From positions 1 through 64,000 of the forward strand of contig JACPPF010000162.1 of assembly GCA_016191165.1 (NCBI GenBank): a DNA stretch of 64,000 nucleotides, written 5' to 3'. The translations under genes and the position numbers were made by a program. The DNA is from Planctomycetota bacterium. GTDB taxonomy: Bacteria; Planctomycetota; Planctomycetia; Gemmatales; Gemmataceae. The notes beneath the pieces are model-generated. The model was not told the origin of the DNA and made no database searches. It worked only from the letters and a program-made list of their open reading frames with translations. Below are positions 43,834-51,396 of this stretch, in pieces; the first letter of the stretch is position 1; every line of letters starts with the position of its first letter.

Positions 43834-43934
43834 CTTCTTTTCTTTAGACCCCTAAGTCCAGCGGAGTGGCGAGCCAATCGCCAGGCATCGATTGTATCCC
43901 GTTGGTTATTCCACACCAGCAAAATCACGCCGGC

Positions 43935-45077
43935 TCATCGCCCGTCGCCCGTCAGCCGCAAGCGCACGTCGACCGGCTCACCCGCGCGAATGACATGGAC
44001 GACGACCTCCTGCGCAATGGCGTAGTGATCCGCGAGCACCGCGTAGAGTTCCTGCGCGGAGTGAATCTTGTGGTCGTCCAGACCGACGATCACGTCACCC
44101 CAGAGGATGCGGCCATCGTCATCGCGGCTGGTCGGACGCAATCCGGCTTTGTCCGCCGGGCCACCGGGGATCACATCGAGGATGAGCACGCCCGGGATGC
44201 CGCGCTGCCGACTCCATTGATCGGGCGCCTCGACGATGCCAAGTCCCGGGCGAGGCGCCTTGGAGCCGCGGATCAGATTCGGGATGACCCGGTTGACGAC
44301 ATCGACGGGGATGGCGAAGCCGATGCCAGCCGACGCGCCGGATGGGCTGATGATCGCCGTGTTGACGCCGATCAGTCGTCCGGTGCTATCCAGGAGTGGC
44401 CCGCCCGAGTTGCCCGGATTGATGGCGGCGTCCGTCTGAATCAGGCCGCGGACGATTCGGCCATCGTCCGTTTTCATGCTTCGGCTCAACGAACTGATGA
44501 TGCCCGCGGAGAGTGAGTGATCCAGGCCGAATGGATTGCCGATGGCGAGAACGCTCTGCCCGACCTGAAGTTTACTCGATTCGCCGATCGAAATAGGCTT
44601 TCGCTTGGCGGCGGGGATGTCGGTCCACAGGACGGCGAGATCGTGGGCGGCGTCAAATTCGATCTGGGAAACGGAGGCCGTGGTGTGATCATCCAGCGTC
44701 ACGAGCACTCGCCCCGCCCCCTTCACGACGTGGTAGTTGGTCACGACGCGCCCTTTTTCATCCCAGATAAAGCCGGTGCCTGAACCCTTGGGCACCAGTT
44801 GCAGACTCATCGTCAGCAAGTCGCGTCGAAGCTCGGCCGCGGCGATGTTGACGACGGAAACCTTCGCCTTCTCGTAAATGGCGATGCGGCTTTTTTCCTC
44901 GGTCGTCACCGGACCGCCCGGCGCCACCGGTCGCGGCTTCGCGCTGGGGTCATTGCCCACCTCGGGGCGGGTCGGCCAAAAACGCCAGAGCGCCGCGGCG
45001 ATCACCATCAGGAGCGCCAGGTAGAAAATCAACACGGGCCCGATTCGCGGCATGGATTGTTCACTGGATTTCGCCAT
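43935..45077 (-). CDS. HtrA/DegP-type serine protease with one PDZ domain
   Basis: The protein has 380 residues from ATG at 45075-45077. A membrane anchor (about 12-31, IGPVLIFYLALLMVIAAALW) precedes the trypsin-like domain with the triad His in TNYHVV, Asp in AAHDLAVLW and Ser in NPGNSGGPL. The PDZ domain (about 285-375) includes ILDVIPGGPADKAGL and GDVIVGLD. It is a DegS/HtrA-like quality-control protease acting in the periplasm. It is divergent from the pseudo-caspase/S41 gene. Confidence 0.88.
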   Translation of the reverse strand: MAKSSEQSMPRIGPVLIFYLALLMVIAAALWRFWPTRPEVGNDPSAKPRPVAPGGPVTTEEKSRIAIYEKAKVSVVNIAAAELRRDLLTMSLQLVPKGSGTGFIWDEKGRVVTNYHVVKGAGRVLVTLDDHTTASVSQIEFDAAHDLAVLWTDIPAAKRKPISIGESSKLQVGQSVLAIGNPFGLDHSLSAGIISSLSRSMKTDDGRIVRGLIQTDAAINPGNSGGPLLDSTGRLIGVNTAIISPSGASAGIGFAIPVDVVNRVIPNLIRGSKAPRPGLGIVEAPDQWSRQRGIPGVLILDVIPGGPADKAGLRPTSRDDDGRILWGDVIVGLDDHKIHSAQELYAVLADHYAIAQEVVVHVIRAGEPVDVRLRLTGDGR

Positions 45078-45183
45078 CCTCCACCTCCTCCGATGTGACA
45101 CGTTCAACGACCGCCGACGCATGACGCTTCGGGAGCCATCTGTAGTTATCGTAGCCAGGGACTCCTCATTCCAAAAACTGACT

Positions 45184-45212
45184 TTGTCAAAAATTCACGA
45201 ATCAGTTACGAT
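45184..45212 (+). promoter_or_regulatory. Likely promoter of the pseudo-caspase/S41 gene
   Basis: TTGTCA (45184-45189) and TACGAT (45207-45212) with 17-base spacing lie 130 bases upstream of the ATG at 45344. Confidence 0.45.
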
Positions 45213-45343
45213 AAACCTACCGTCCGTTGAATGGACCTGTTTTTTTCGTCATCAAGAAGGGCGGACCGGCAAGTCGTCTTTGGGGTTTGCAGGGCCGGTC
45301 CTGGCTTCGAGGCACGAATCTCCGATTGGAAAGGAAGGCATCT

Positions 45344-47932
45344 ATGTTCCAGCGCGTCGCACTTTGGGCGCTTGTCGTGTTCGTCGGCTGGGCCGCGCCG
45401 GCGCTGCGTGCCGATGAGCCAACCGGTCGGCCGTTTGTTCTGGTCGTGGGTATCGACCAATACAAGGACCCGCAGATCAAGTCGCGCCCGCACGCCGAGG
45501 CGGACGCCAGGGCGGTTTACGATTTCTTTCTGGCCAAGCAAAACCTGGGCGTTGAAAAAGACCACGCCAAACTTCTTTTGGGTTCGGGGCCGTCCAAGGA
45601 TTATCCCGCCGAAGTTGCCACCCGCGCCAATATCCTCAAAGCATTTCGCTGGCTCGAAAAATCCGCCAAGAAGGATGACCTGGTGATCGTCGCCGTCTTC
45701 GCGAATGGGGCGCCGCTGGGTGAGCGGTCATGCTACTTCGCGGTCGATTCGACCTTCAAAAACCGTGCCAAGGACGCAGTCGCATCAGGCGATATTGAGC
45801 ATATCATCGACAAGCTGGCCAGCCATCGTTTCGTCGCGTTCGTCGATGTCCATTTTTTGGGGTTCAACGTTGGCAAGGAAAAGGCGCCGGATTCCAACTC
45901 GCGAAACTTCTATCGCGAATTCCTCAGCCAGGGGGACGAAACCAAAGACCCCCAGCCGAGCCGCGTGCTGTTCATCGCCAATTCCGGGACCAAGCCATCG
46001 CTCGATTTGGCCAAACACGGCATCTTCGCCCAGGTCTTGCTCGACGGGCTCCAGGGTAAAGCTGACAGCGCTGGTTATGAACCTGATGGCAACATCATGG
46101 TCAGTGAGCTGGCCAAATACTTCCGCAAGACATTGCCGGAACGGGCGCAAAAGGACGGCACGACCGAAACGCAAAAACAGCAAAAAGGCGGCGTCGTGGA
46201 AGGGCAGACCACCGACTTCGTCGTCGCGTACCACGGCGCGGTGCGCGCCAAGACGCAGGAACGGCTCAAGAAATTCGCGGCCCTCACCCGGGGCGGCAAA
46301 CTCGACGCCAAACTTGTGGAGGAAGGCCGAAACCTTCTTTCGTCCATGCCCAAGCTCGTCGGGCAACAAGATTTGCGCAAGGCCTACCAGCGCTTCGCGG
46401 ACGGCAAAACCGATCTGGACTCGCTGGCCGCCGAACGCAAGAACGTGCTCGACAGCATGGTGCTGAGCGAGACCGACGCCCGCCGTTTCGCGACCACCAT
46501 CATGAACGCGGTCGGCCTGGTCCGGAGAACTTACTACAAGGACGTGGTCAAGGGGCCGCTCATCGAGAACGCCGTTGCCGGGCTCTTCAAGGGGATCGAG
46601 GAAAAACTGCCAGCGCACCTCAAGGAACAAGTCGGCAAGGCCAAGGAAATGACCGACGCGGACCTTTATCGTTTGCTGACCGACGCCCGCCAGCAGCTGG
46701 GCAAGCGTGAGGACCTCGACAAGGGCCAGGACATCACCTATGCCCTCAACGGCATGCTCGCCAAGCTCGATCGGCACACCGGGTACATCCCGCCGGAAGT
46801 CGTCCGCCGCTTTCGCGACGACACCGCCGGTTCCTTCAAGGGCATTGGCGTGCAAATCCGCCGCCACGATACGCGCGACCAGCTCCAGGTCGTCACGCCG
46901 ATCTTCGGCAGCCCCGCGCACAAGGCTGGCCTGAAGGCCAACGACATCATTACCACGATCATCTCCGAGGTCGATCCCCAGAGCGGCGCGCCGTATGAAA
47001 AGCCAAAGATCACCTCCACCAAGGGCATGGCCACCGAGGGCGCCGTCAAGCTAATCCAGGGCAAGGCTGGCACGCGCGTCAAACTCCTCGTCGAGCGCGA
47101 AGGCGTCAAAAAACCGATCGAGTTCACCCTCATTCGCAACACGATCGAGGTGGAAAGCGTCCTCGGCTACAAGCGCGCCAAGGACGATTCCTGGAACTAC
47201 GTCATCGATCCAGATAATAAGATTTGCTACGTCCGCCTGACGCAGTTTTCCGAGAACACCTACTCGGAGCTCGAAAAAGTGATGCGCGATCTTTACAAGG
47301 CCGGGATCAAGGGCTTCATCCTCGACCTGCGCTTCAACCCCGGCGGCGTTCTGGATGGCTCGATCAAGATCGCCGACCTGTTCATTGACGATGGCCTCAT
47401 CGTCACCGTCCGCCATCGCGGCGGCAAGGAGACCTCCTACGTCGGCCGCGCCGATGGCAGCTACACCACCTTCCCCATGGTTTGCCTGATCAACTCCGGC
47501 AGCGCAAGCGCCTCGGAAATCGTCTCCGCCTGCTTGCAAGATCATGGCCGGGCGATCATCATGGGCTCGCGCAGCTTCGGCAAGGGTAGCGTGCAGACCA
47601 TCCACGGGTTTGACCATCAGAGCATTCTGAAGGTGACGACCGCGACCTTCTGGAGGCCGAACAATCGCAACCTCAACAAGGCCAGCACCAAGGGCCGCGA
47701 CGTGGACGAATGGGGCGTGACGCCCGACAAGGACTTCAATCTCAAGCTGCCCAAGAAGGAGGAAAATGATCTCTTCGATCACCTGAGAGAAAGCGAGATC
47801 ATCCGCGCCGGACCATCGACAACCAAGAGCGACTTCCGTGATCGGCAGCTCGACATGGCAGTCGATTACCTGCGCGGCCAGATCCGCACCGCCTCAAGGC
47901 GCGATGCGAAACGGGCGGCGCAGAATCGATAA
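45344..47932 (+). CDS. S41 C-terminal processing peptidase fused to an inactive caspase-like domain
   Basis: The protein has 862 residues from the ATG at 45344, preceded by AAGGAAGG, with a signal peptide. Residues 25-250 are a caspase-like (C14) domain: FVLVVGIDQYKDPQIKSRPH, DARAVYDFFL and ATRANILKAFRWLEKSAKKD. Its His-Gly is replaced (VFANGAPLG, residues 119-125) and the DxCxSG motif is replaced by DVHFLG (168-173), so both catalytic residues are missing. Following: a helical region, a PDZ domain (KGIGVQIRR to EREGVKKPIEF) and an S41 domain with NSGSASASEIVSA (Ser near 722) and SRSFGKGSVQ (Lys). The S41 part appears active. Located in the periplasm. Confidence 0.82.
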   Translation: MFQRVALWALVVFVGWAAPALRADEPTGRPFVLVVGIDQYKDPQIKSRPHAEADARAVYDFFLAKQNLGVEKDHAKLLLGSGPSKDYPAEVATRANILKAFRWLEKSAKKDDLVIVAVFANGAPLGERSCYFAVDSTFKNRAKDAVASGDIEHIIDKLASHRFVAFVDVHFLGFNVGKEKAPDSNSRNFYREFLSQGDETKDPQPSRVLFIANSGTKPSLDLAKHGIFAQVLLDGLQGKADSAGYEPDGNIMVSELAKYFRKTLPERAQKDGTTETQKQQKGGVVEGQTTDFVVAYHGAVRAKTQERLKKFAALTRGGKLDAKLVEEGRNLLSSMPKLVGQQDLRKAYQRFADGKTDLDSLAAERKNVLDSMVLSETDARRFATTIMNAVGLVRRTYYKDVVKGPLIENAVAGLFKGIEEKLPAHLKEQVGKAKEMTDADLYRLLTDARQQLGKREDLDKGQDITYALNGMLAKLDRHTGYIPPEVVRRFRDDTAGSFKGIGVQIRRHDTRDQLQVVTPIFGSPAHKAGLKANDIITTIISEVDPQSGAPYEKPKITSTKGMATEGAVKLIQGKAGTRVKLLVEREGVKKPIEFTLIRNTIEVESVLGYKRAKDDSWNYVIDPDNKICYVRLTQFSENTYSELEKVMRDLYKAGIKGFILDLRFNPGGVLDGSIKIADLFIDDGLIVTVRHRGGKETSYVGRADGSYTTFPMVCLINSGSASASEIVSACLQDHGRAIIMGSRSFGKGSVQTIHGFDHQSILKVTTATFWRPNNRNLNKASTKGRDVDEWGVTPDKDFNLKLPKKEENDLFDHLRESEIIRAGPSTTKSDFRDRQLDMAVDYLRGQIRTASRRDAKRAAQNR

Positions 47933-47940
47933 ACCCATAA

Positions 47941-48017
47941 AGCCGCTTGCGGCTTGGCGTTCGCGGGGCAGCGCCCTTTCCTCGGCGCTGCCACGCGAAC
48001 GCTAAGCCGCAAGCGGC
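47941..48017. repeat. Large hairpin of inverted repeats between convergent genes
   Basis: AGCCGCTTGCGGCTTGGCG (left arm 47941-47965) pairs with the right arm 47994-48017, 24 bases with one mismatch, with an inner stem (CAGCGCC, GGCGCTG). The arms are copies of the repeat at 11076 and 36545. It lies after the S41 gene and within the last codons of the convergent gene, so it could be a two-way terminator. Confidence 0.75.
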
Positions 48018-48988
48018 CTGATCTTTACCAACACCCCCGCATATTCTTCCCAGGTCAACCCATCCACGGTCGCGGTGGCCTGCCCAGTCACGCCATCGAC
48101 GAGCGGGCCAGCGTCCACCATCACTTCCAGGATTTCTCGTTCACGCACCGGATCGAGCAGAGCCGCGTCGAGGCGCTTGCCGCGCAAGTGCGCCACGCCC
48201 GCCGCCAGCCCATAGGCGCCCCAGTTGCTGACACCGGCGACAACGAGGTGATCCGTCGGAACGCGGCAAGCGACGAGTCCGCCGCCGGGGATATTGCGCT
48301 GGATGACGTTCCAGGGGATTTTGCCCATGCCGATCTCGTTGCCCCCGTCGCCAATGCCGATGGTGATGGGCCTTGACCAGCCCGGAGCGCAAGCGACGGG
48401 GTCCGCCCGCGCGAAGAGACGATGGGCCGGGCTCATGAAATCGGTGATGTCGCGTCCGCGCATGGTGTGGCAGCGATCGCGGTTTGCCGCCGGCACGTTG
48501 TCATGCGTGTGACTCGGTCCGACGCGCTCAATCGCGATGAGATGCGTCAAGTCGGCGATGCCCTTGCGCTCGTCGAAAAATCGCCAGTAGTCGGCATCGC
48601 TCATGTCCCGTGCTTGCACCGGTGTCGGCAACGTCACGAGCGGTACGGTTTTCCGCAGGCCGCATTCTGCCAAACCGGCCTCAAGGGCGCGCACGCAAAA
48701 GTCATCAGTGACCAGAACGACCGAGATGCCCAGCGGTCCAAGCGCCCGCGCCAGGAATAGGGCGCCGAGGGGGCCGTCGGTCTCGCCCGCCGGGGGCGTC
48801 GCGGTCGGGATGAAGAACCCCGTCACGATCGCCAGCCCGGGCGCCGGACGCTCGGCAATGCTTTGGCACGATGCCGCGAAGTCGTCCGGGCAGGCGTTGA
48901 CGAGATTGCGCTGCGGATCGGTGCGCAGGCCTCGCTTGCCGATGTCGTTCTGAATGAGATCGCGTAGGGAATCGAGCGTGGGTTTCAT
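48002..48988 (-). CDS. DUF4392 protein, D-glutamate cyclase-like
   Basis: The protein has 328 residues from ATG at 48986-48988. LAIVTGFFIPTATPPAGETDGPLGA, VVLVTDDFC, IAIERVGPSHTHDN, TIGIGDGGNEIGMGKIPW and VAGVSNWGAYGLAAGVAHL are the hallmarks of the DUF4392 family related to D-glutamate cyclase, which turns D-glutamate into 5-oxo-D-proline. The last residues (RPLAA) and stop are encoded by an arm of a dispersed repeat. Another repeat encodes CAPGWSRP (48378-48402). It overlaps the RluA-like gene by 4 bases. Confidence 0.8.
   Translation of the reverse strand: MKPTLDSLRDLIQNDIGKRGLRTDPQRNLVNACPDDFAASCQSIAERPAPGLAIVTGFFIPTATPPAGETDGPLGALFLARALGPLGISVVLVTDDFCVRALEAGLAECGLRKTVPLVTLPTPVQARDMSDADYWRFFDERKGIADLTHLIAIERVGPSHTHDNVPAANRDRCHTMRGRDITDFMSPAHRLFARADPVACAPGWSRPITIGIGDGGNEIGMGKIPWNVIQRNIPGGGLVACRVPTDHLVVAGVSNWGAYGLAAGVAHLRGKRLDAALLDPVREREILEVMVDAGPLVDGVTGQATATVDGLTWEEYAGVLVKIRPLAA
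48378..48402. repeat. Dispersed repeat copy within the D-glutamate cyclase-like gene
   Basis: CAGCCCGGAGCGCAAGCGAC, then GGGGT, is the same word as at 49703-49727 and, with one change, 49735-49757. In frame it encodes CAPGW on the minus strand. Confidence 0.65.
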
Positions 48989-49683
48989 GACATCGCCTCG
49001 CGCAGCAGCGGTTGGAAGCGCTCGAGCCAATCGCCGGGCAACGGCGCGGTCAGCGTGATCGGCTCGTAGCGGACCGGGTGCAGAAACGTCAGCGCCCGCG
49101 CGTGCAGCGCGATGCCCACGCCGAAAGTGCGCACTGAGCCGTAACGCGCATCGCCGTAGATCGGATGGGCGCGGTGCGCCAGTTGCACCCGCAGTTGATG
49201 CGTGCGTCCCGTTTGCGGCCGAATTTCCAGCCATGAGAGATCACCCACGACGGCCCGGCGCTGGTAATGCAACAGGGCTTGTTTGGCGCCGGGGGAATTT
49301 GGTTCCAGCACGTCAACCCGATGCGTGTCGGGGTTTTTTCGCAGCCAGTCCTCGAGCGTGCCGGCTTCGCGCTGCACGACGCCCTCGACGACGGCCCAGT
49401 AGACTTTCTCGATGGTGCCCTCGCGGAACTGCTCGGAAATCCGGGCAGCCGCCTTGCTGGTGCGGGCAAACAGCATGATGCCGGACACCGGCTTGTCCAG
49501 CCGATGCACAATGCCCAGGAAGACGTTGCCGGGCTTCTTGTATTTGTCCTTGAGATATTCCTTGACGGTGCGGTCGAGCGTTTGCTCCTCGCCCTGAAAA
49601 TGGGCGCAGGTCATGCCGCTGGGCTTGGCAATGGCCAGGCAATGGTTGTCCTCGTACAGGATTTCCAGCGGCTCGGTCAGCAT
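48985..49683 (-). CDS. RluA family RNA pseudouridine synthase
   Basis: The protein has 232 residues. LEILYEDNHCLAIAKPSGM is the usual start of this family; GIVHRLDKPVSGIMLFA carries the catalytic Asp in HRLDKPVSG, and PQTGRTHQLRVQLAH is the conserved second motif. There is no S4 domain, so it belongs to the short RluA/TruC-type group. The RNA target (rRNA or tRNA) cannot be told. It overlaps the downstream D-glutamate cyclase-like gene by 4 bases (ATGA); the two are coupled, though no functional link is known. Confidence 0.88.
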   Translation of the reverse strand: MLTEPLEILYEDNHCLAIAKPSGMTCAHFQGEEQTLDRTVKEYLKDKYKKPGNVFLGIVHRLDKPVSGIMLFARTSKAAARISEQFREGTIEKVYWAVVEGVVQREAGTLEDWLRKNPDTHRVDVLEPNSPGAKQALLHYQRRAVVGDLSWLEIRPQTGRTHQLRVQLAHRAHPIYGDARYGSVRTFGVGIALHARALTFLHPVRYEPITLTAPLPGDWLERFQPLLREAMS

Positions 49684-49702
49684 GAACCCTTCTTTTTCCT
49701 AC

Positions 49703-49774
49703 CAGCCCGGAGCGCAAGCGACGGGGTGAGTTATGCCCGGAGCGCCAGCGACGGGGTAAGTTGTGCCCGGAGCG
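49703..49774. repeat. Three tandem units of the GCCCGGAGCGC repeat
   Basis: Two full units (49703-49727, 49735-49757) and one partial unit (49765-49774) stand upstream of the pseudouridine synthase gene, with 8-base spacers. A single unit occurs at 48378-48402 in the downstream gene. The arrangement is not a CRISPR, since spacers are too short. Confidence 0.65.
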
Positions 49775-49832
49775 GTCATTCGTCATATTGTAATCCATAA
49801 AGCCCCCCGAACCCAAGCCCTGCGATCATCCT

Positions 49833-49960
49833 CCTCGTTCCCAGGCTCTGCCTTGGAACGCACGGCAGGCGAGGCTCTGCCTCGCCTTCTTTCGCCGGAA
49901 CATGCTTGGCCGCCGGGGCTCGCCTGGCAGTGCGTTCCCAGGCAGAGCCTGGGAACGAGG
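49833..49960. repeat. Long inverted repeat (CGTTCCCAGGC type)
   Basis: CTCGTTCCCAGGCTCTGCCT (49834-49853) and its complement at 49938-49960 (AGGCAGAGCCTGGGAACGAG) are the ends of a 128-base element with a further inner hairpin (GGCGAGGCTCTGCCTCGCC). It occupies most of the 308-base gap before the HEAT-repeat gene. Confidence 0.7.
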
Positions 49961-49991
49961 AATGATTTGTTAACTCCCACGGACCACGACC

Positions 49992-51377
49992 ATGACTCTC
50001 TCGCGCTGTCTGATCCTCTTCGTCCTCTTCACGCCCGCGCTGAGCGCCCAAACGGGTGGCGACCCGAAGAAAAAGAAGGGAACCACGGAGCCGCCGGACG
50101 GCCTGAAGGCGCTACAGCATCCCGACTGGCGCGTGCGCTACCGGGCCGCGGAGACGCTGAGCAAGCTGGGTCCGCTTGCCAAATTCGCCGTGCCGCAGTT
50201 GCGTGATGCCCTCAAGGACAAGAACACGGTGGTGCGCGTGAAGGCCGCCGAGGCTCTCTGGAAAATCAATTCGACCTCGCCGAAGACGCTCTTGCCGATC
50301 CTGACGCAGGCGCTCAAGGACAAGGACGCCACGGCCCGCGCCGCCGCCCCGGCGGTGATCGCGCTTTTGGGCGCGAAGGCCAAGCCCGCTCTCCCGGCAT
50401 TGAGGCAAGCGCTCAAGGACCCGAAGGGGGACGTCAAATTATCCGTGGTCACCGCCCTGGGGGATCTCGGACCGGTTGCCAGGGACAGTGTCGCCGACTT
50501 GTTGGCCCTGGTAGCGGACAAGGATTATTTCTTACTTGAGCCGTTCGTCGGCGCCGCGCTGGGGAACCTGGGGGAAGGCGCCGTTCCGGTGCTGGCGAAG
50601 GCGCTGGTCGATGACTCGCTGCCCAAGCGGCGCGTGGCGGCCTACGCGCTGGGCAGCATGGGTCCACCGGCCGCGCCGGCAGTCGGCGAGCTGGCGGTGG
50701 CGATGAAGTCGGACGACATCGCCACGCGCCGCGCCGCGGCCCATGCGCTGGGCAGGATCGGTCCTGTCGCCAGGGCGAGCGTATCCCCGCTTGAGAACGC
50801 CCTGGCGGACCAGGACGCGTTGGTGCGCATCGAGGCCGCCGTGGCGGTTTGGCGCATCACCGGGCAGCCGAAGCACGTGCCAACTCTGGTCAAGCTGCTT
50901 GGCGACAAGTCGGTCGGGGTGCGCGATTCCGCCCTGCAAGCGATCGCGATCCTCAAGGCAGGCGCCGGCAAGGCCGTCGATCCCGTGGCGCGTTTGCTAG
51001 GCGACAAGGAATTGCGCATCCGTGCGATCATCACGCTTGGCGCCATCGGTCCTGCCGCGCGGAAGGTCAAAGGGCCGCTGACGAAATTGCTCGACGACAA
51101 GGACAGTGAAATCCAACTGCGCGCGGCCTTTTCGCTCTGGCAGATCACCGGCGACGCCAAACCTTCGCTCAAGGTGATGAACGAGACCCTCAGTACTGAA
51201 GAGCAGTATTCCCAGTCGATCATCCTGCTGGGCGAGATGGGCGCCGCCGCGCGCCCCTTGCTGCAAACCCTCGTCAACCTCTACCGCTTCGAGGACCTAC
51301 CGGCCGACCGCAAGGCGCTCGGCGTGGCGATCCAGAAGATCGACCCGAAGTTGGCCAAGAAACTGGGAATCCGCTGA
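49992..51377 (+). CDS. Exported HEAT-repeat protein
   Basis: The protein has 461 residues with a signal peptide (residues 1-19). About nine to ten HEAT or PBS-lyase-type repeats follow, for example HPDWRVRYRAAETLSKLGP, KNTVVRVKAAEALWKI, DDIATRRAAAHALGRIGP and DKELRIRAIITLGAIGP. Such solenoids are protein-binding scaffolds, here probably in the periplasm or on the surface. It precedes the M81 peptidase gene by 19 bases, so both may form an operon, but no common pathway is known. Confidence 0.82.
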   Translation: MTLSRCLILFVLFTPALSAQTGGDPKKKKGTTEPPDGLKALQHPDWRVRYRAAETLSKLGPLAKFAVPQLRDALKDKNTVVRVKAAEALWKINSTSPKTLLPILTQALKDKDATARAAAPAVIALLGAKAKPALPALRQALKDPKGDVKLSVVTALGDLGPVARDSVADLLALVADKDYFLLEPFVGAALGNLGEGAVPVLAKALVDDSLPKRRVAAYALGSMGPPAAPAVGELAVAMKSDDIATRRAAAHALGRIGPVARASVSPLENALADQDALVRIEAAVAVWRITGQPKHVPTLVKLLGDKSVGVRDSALQAIAILKAGAGKAVDPVARLLGDKELRIRAIITLGAIGPAARKVKGPLTKLLDDKDSEIQLRAAFSLWQITGDAKPSLKVMNETLSTEEQYSQSIILLGEMGAAARPLLQTLVNLYRFEDLPADRKALGVAIQKIDPKLAKKLGIR

Positions 51378-51396
51378 CCCCACGGAGATCACACGC

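Noticed and set aside
49703-49774. Short direct repeats resembling a CRISPR array
   Set aside because: Only two and a half units with 8-base spacers; the same unit occurs inside a gene, and no cas genes are present.
49267-49800. Plus-strand frame of 177 codons with repeated ARSASDG peptides
   Set aside because: The repeats come from the tandem DNA units before the pseudouridine synthase gene; the frame is antisense to that gene.
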